From assembly GCA_019429255.1 (NCBI GenBank), contig JAHYIY010000027.1, forward strand, positions 1 through 34,274: a DNA stretch of 34,274 nt, given 5' to 3'. The notes beneath the pieces were generated by a model, which had not been told where the DNA came from, did no database searches, and saw only the letters and a list, made by a program, of their open reading frames with translations. A program made the translations under genes and the position numbers. The DNA comes from Desulfuromonadales bacterium (GTDB lineage Bacteria; Desulfobacterota; Desulfuromonadia; Desulfuromonadales; Geopsychrobacteraceae). This document shows positions 32,579 to 34,274 of this stretch, piece after piece. The stretch's first letter is position 1; each line of letters starts with the position of its first letter.

Positions 32579-33259
32579 ATGAACAGAGTATTATGTACCA
32601 CAGTTCTCATCGGTCTATTTCTGGGGGCAACAGTCCTCACCGGCTTTGCCGCCAGCGACCATGAAGCACATCACCCCGGCGGCGAACAAACTGCCGCACC
32701 GACGTCCTCCGAGAAAATGATGATGACGCAAGCGGCGAAGATGGGCCAGATGGCCTGCATGGCTGATTCAGCTTCCGGCTCCAAGTCCCAGATGATGGGC
32801 ATGATGGGTGGCAAGGGGACGGGTGGCATGATGGGCGCCGGCATGTCCGGAATGATGGGTGGAGACGGCAGGCACAGCATGATGCACGGAGGACAAATGG
32901 GCATGATGGCGCAAGGCATGGGACATATGTTCTATCTCGACCGTGCTGATGAACTCGGGCTCTCCGCAGATCAGGTAAGCAAGCTCAAAGCGATTCATGT
33001 GGAAGGCCGCAAGGACAACATCCGCAACGCTGCCGAAGCGCACATCGTCCGGCTGGAGTTGGCGGAATTGATCGCCGGCGAAACCTGGACGTTAAAGGAC
33101 GCGGAGCCGCTCATTCGCAAGGCACAAAATCTTGAAGGCGACATGCAGATCCGTCACTTGCAGGCGCTGAGCGATGCCCGCAAGGTGTTGACCGCCGAAC
33201 AATTGAAGCAAGCCCGGACAGACGGCGGTACCGATAATCCTGAAAGCCTGTTCCAATAA
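32579..33259 (+). CDS. Met/His-rich periplasmic Spy/CpxP-like protein
   Basis: 226 aa. A signal peptide (about residues 1-24) is followed by a region very rich in Met, Gly and His (about 65-118) with repeated MMG, MMGG and HSMMHGG units, suited to Cu(I) or Ag(I). The C-terminal half is helical with LGLSADQVSKLKAIH and VLTAEQLKQ, the LTxxQ motifs of Spy/CpxP-type periplasmic metal sensors or chaperones. GGAG lies before the ATG. It precedes the P-type ATPase by 28 bp and is probably the periplasmic metal binder of the operon. Confidence 0.88.
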   Translation: MNRVLCTTVLIGLFLGATVLTGFAASDHEAHHPGGEQTAAPTSSEKMMMTQAAKMGQMACMADSASGSKSQMMGMMGGKGTGGMMGAGMSGMMGGDGRHSMMHGGQMGMMAQGMGHMFYLDRADELGLSADQVSKLKAIHVEGRKDNIRNAAEAHIVRLELAELIAGETWTLKDAEPLIRKAQNLEGDMQIRHLQALSDARKVLTAEQLKQARTDGGTDNPESLFQ

Positions 33260-33287
33260 CTTTCTAGCGAAAGGTTAGGTGTACATC

Positions 33288-34274
33288 ATGCGCGATCCGG
33301 TCTGCGGCATGACCGTAAGTAAAGAGAAAAACGCCGGCTCCCATAGCCACGAAGGGACAGAGTATCTGTTTTGCTCCAGCAAGTGTCTGGAAAAATTCGT
33401 GGCCGACCCTGACGCCTACCTCCATCCACAGCCGAAGACAAACGACTCGGCGGCGGCGACGCGGGAATATACCTGTCCGATGCACCCCGAAATTGTGCAG
33501 CAGGGACCGGGTAGCTGCCCCAAGTGCGGCATGGACCTGGAGCCGATGACCGCGTCCGCCGATACCGATGAAGAGGAAGAAGCGGCGATTCGGAGCTTGA
33601 AGCGCAAAACCCTGGTCGCCGGGCTGCTGACCCTGCCGATTATGTTCCTCGCTTTTAACAGCATGATTCCCGGGCTCTCCTTCAATGAGATCATCGCGCC
33701 AAAAACCCAGGGATGGCTGGAACTGATCCTGGCGACACCAGTCATTCTGTGGGCGGGCGCCATGTTTTTCACCAGGGGTTGGCGTTCCATCGTCAACCGC
33801 AGCCTGAACATGTTCACCCTGATCATGCTGGGTGTCGGTGCGGCCTATGCATACAGCATCGTCGCGGTATTGTTCCCGGAACTCTTCCCGACATCCTTCC
33901 GCATCCATGGGGAAGTCGCGTTGTATTTCGAGGCTGCAGCGGTCATCACGACCCTCGTCCTGCTCGGGCAGTGGCTCGAAGCCCGCGCCCGGCGGCAAAC
34001 CGGCCAAGCCATCCAGAGTTTACTCAACCTCGCAGCCAAGACCGCACATCGAATCAAGGATGACGGCGCTGAGGAGGAAGTGGCGATCGACGCCATTGTC
34101 AAGGGCGACCACCTGCGCGTGCGCCCCGGCGAAAAGATTCCCCTCGACGGCGTCATTATTGAGGGAAAAAGCACGATTGATGAATCCATGCTCACCGGCG
34201 AGCCGATCCCGGTGAAAAAGGGCAAGGACGACAAGGTCATCGGCGCCACGGTCAACCAGACCGGAAGTTTTGTC
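33288..34274 (+). CDS. Copper-type P-type ATPase (partial, runs off window)
   Basis: The first 329 codons are present with no stop. The N-terminus is a YHS domain ([10 protein letters not shown], then [10 protein letters not shown] and PDAYLH), followed by a heavy-metal-binding HMBD motif (YTCPMHPEI ... [11 protein letters not shown]). Membrane helices follow, then the actuator domain with [12 protein letters not shown] and [12 protein letters not shown]. The phosphorylation DKTG and the CPC-type membrane motif lie beyond the window, so metal choice cannot be fixed. The N-terminal architecture and Met-rich neighbour favour Cu(I) or Ag(I) export. The start at 33288 is preceded by an AGGT site. 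Confidence 0.93.
   Translation, partial: MRDPVCGMTVSKEKNAGSHSHEGTEYLFCSSKCLEKFVADPDAYLHPQPKTNDSAAATREYTCPMHPEIVQQGPGSCPKCGMDLEPMTASADTDEEEEAAIRSLKRKTLVAGLLTLPIMFLAFNSMIPGLSFNEIIAPKTQGWLELILATPVILWAGAMFFTRGWRSIVNRSLNMFTLIMLGVGAAYAYSIVAVLFPELFPTSFRIHGEVALYFEAAAVITTLVLLGQWLEARARRQTGQAIQSLLNLAAKTAHRIKDDGAEEEVAIDAIVKGDHLRVRPGEKIPLDGVIIEGKSTIDESMLTGEPIPVKKGKDDKVIGATVNQTGSFV

Noticed and set aside
33264-34007. Minus-strand 247-codon frame at the right edge
   Set aside because: Antisense to the P-type ATPase, whose YHS, HMBD and actuator motifs are unmistakable.

Overview
The window looks like a chromosome segment of a Desulfuromonadales-type (former deltaproteobacterial) Gram-negative bacterium. 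This is an inference from content and gene order, with no database search behind it. The support is a GSU3473-like small protein, a ftsE-ftsX-envC-ctpA-yibQ-like string, DivIVA/DUF167/YggT in a Gram-negative context, a thiF2-thiS-thiG-thiH-thiE operon, and trkA-trkH behind a c-di-AMP (ydaO-type) riboswitch. From about 0.2 to 29.9 kb it is ordinary housekeeping sequence. From about 29.9 kb to the end it is accessory.

Layout. 1-190: a heptanucleotide tandem repeat running into the 3' end of lipB. 0.2-2.3 kb (minus): lipB, a 63-aa protein, and a BioD-like/DRTGG ATPase resembling the N-terminal half of long phosphotransacetylases. 2.4-3.2 kb (plus): an alpha/beta hydrolase. 3.2-14.4 kb (minus): one long co-directional block read as pta, ftsE, ftsX, envC-like, ctpA, divergent polysaccharide deacetylase, xseA, xseB, ispA, dxs. 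It joins acetyl-phosphate metabolism, septal peptidoglycan hydrolysis control, exonuclease VII and isoprenoid precursor synthesis. 14.8-21.1 kb: a TonB-like protein (plus), then folD, an FmdB zinc ribbon, a TonB-dependent receptor, DUF167, DivIVA and YggT (all minus). 21.3-26.7 kb: DAHP synthase (plus), a small unknown protein (minus), and the thiamin thiazole/coupling operon under a TPP riboswitch (plus). 26.7-29.9 kb (minus): a short YlcI/YnfO-like protein and trkH-trkA.

Regulatory RNA stands out. A TPP riboswitch precedes thiF, with P1, antiterminator and terminator all readable. A c-di-AMP riboswitch with its own terminator precedes trkA.

The most unusual structural feature is a family of about 145-bp nested palindromic elements at 6.3, 7.8 and 14.6 kb. 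They share flanks, but the inner core of the third copy is inverted relative to the other two. All three lie in gaps within or beside the pta-to-dxs block. A different large palindrome lies between the TonB gene and folD.

The accessory end carries a hicA-hicB pair in which each gene has a -1 frameshift (the one in hicB falls on a dnaX-type A AAA AAG heptamer), an IS256-family transposase remnant, and a metal-resistance operon. That operon comprises a MerR regulator with a 19-bp-spacer promoter, a 51-aa membrane protein, a Met/His-rich Spy/CpxP-like periplasmic protein, and a YHS/HMBD copper-type P-type ATPase cut by the window end.

No tRNA, rRNA or CRISPR array was seen.
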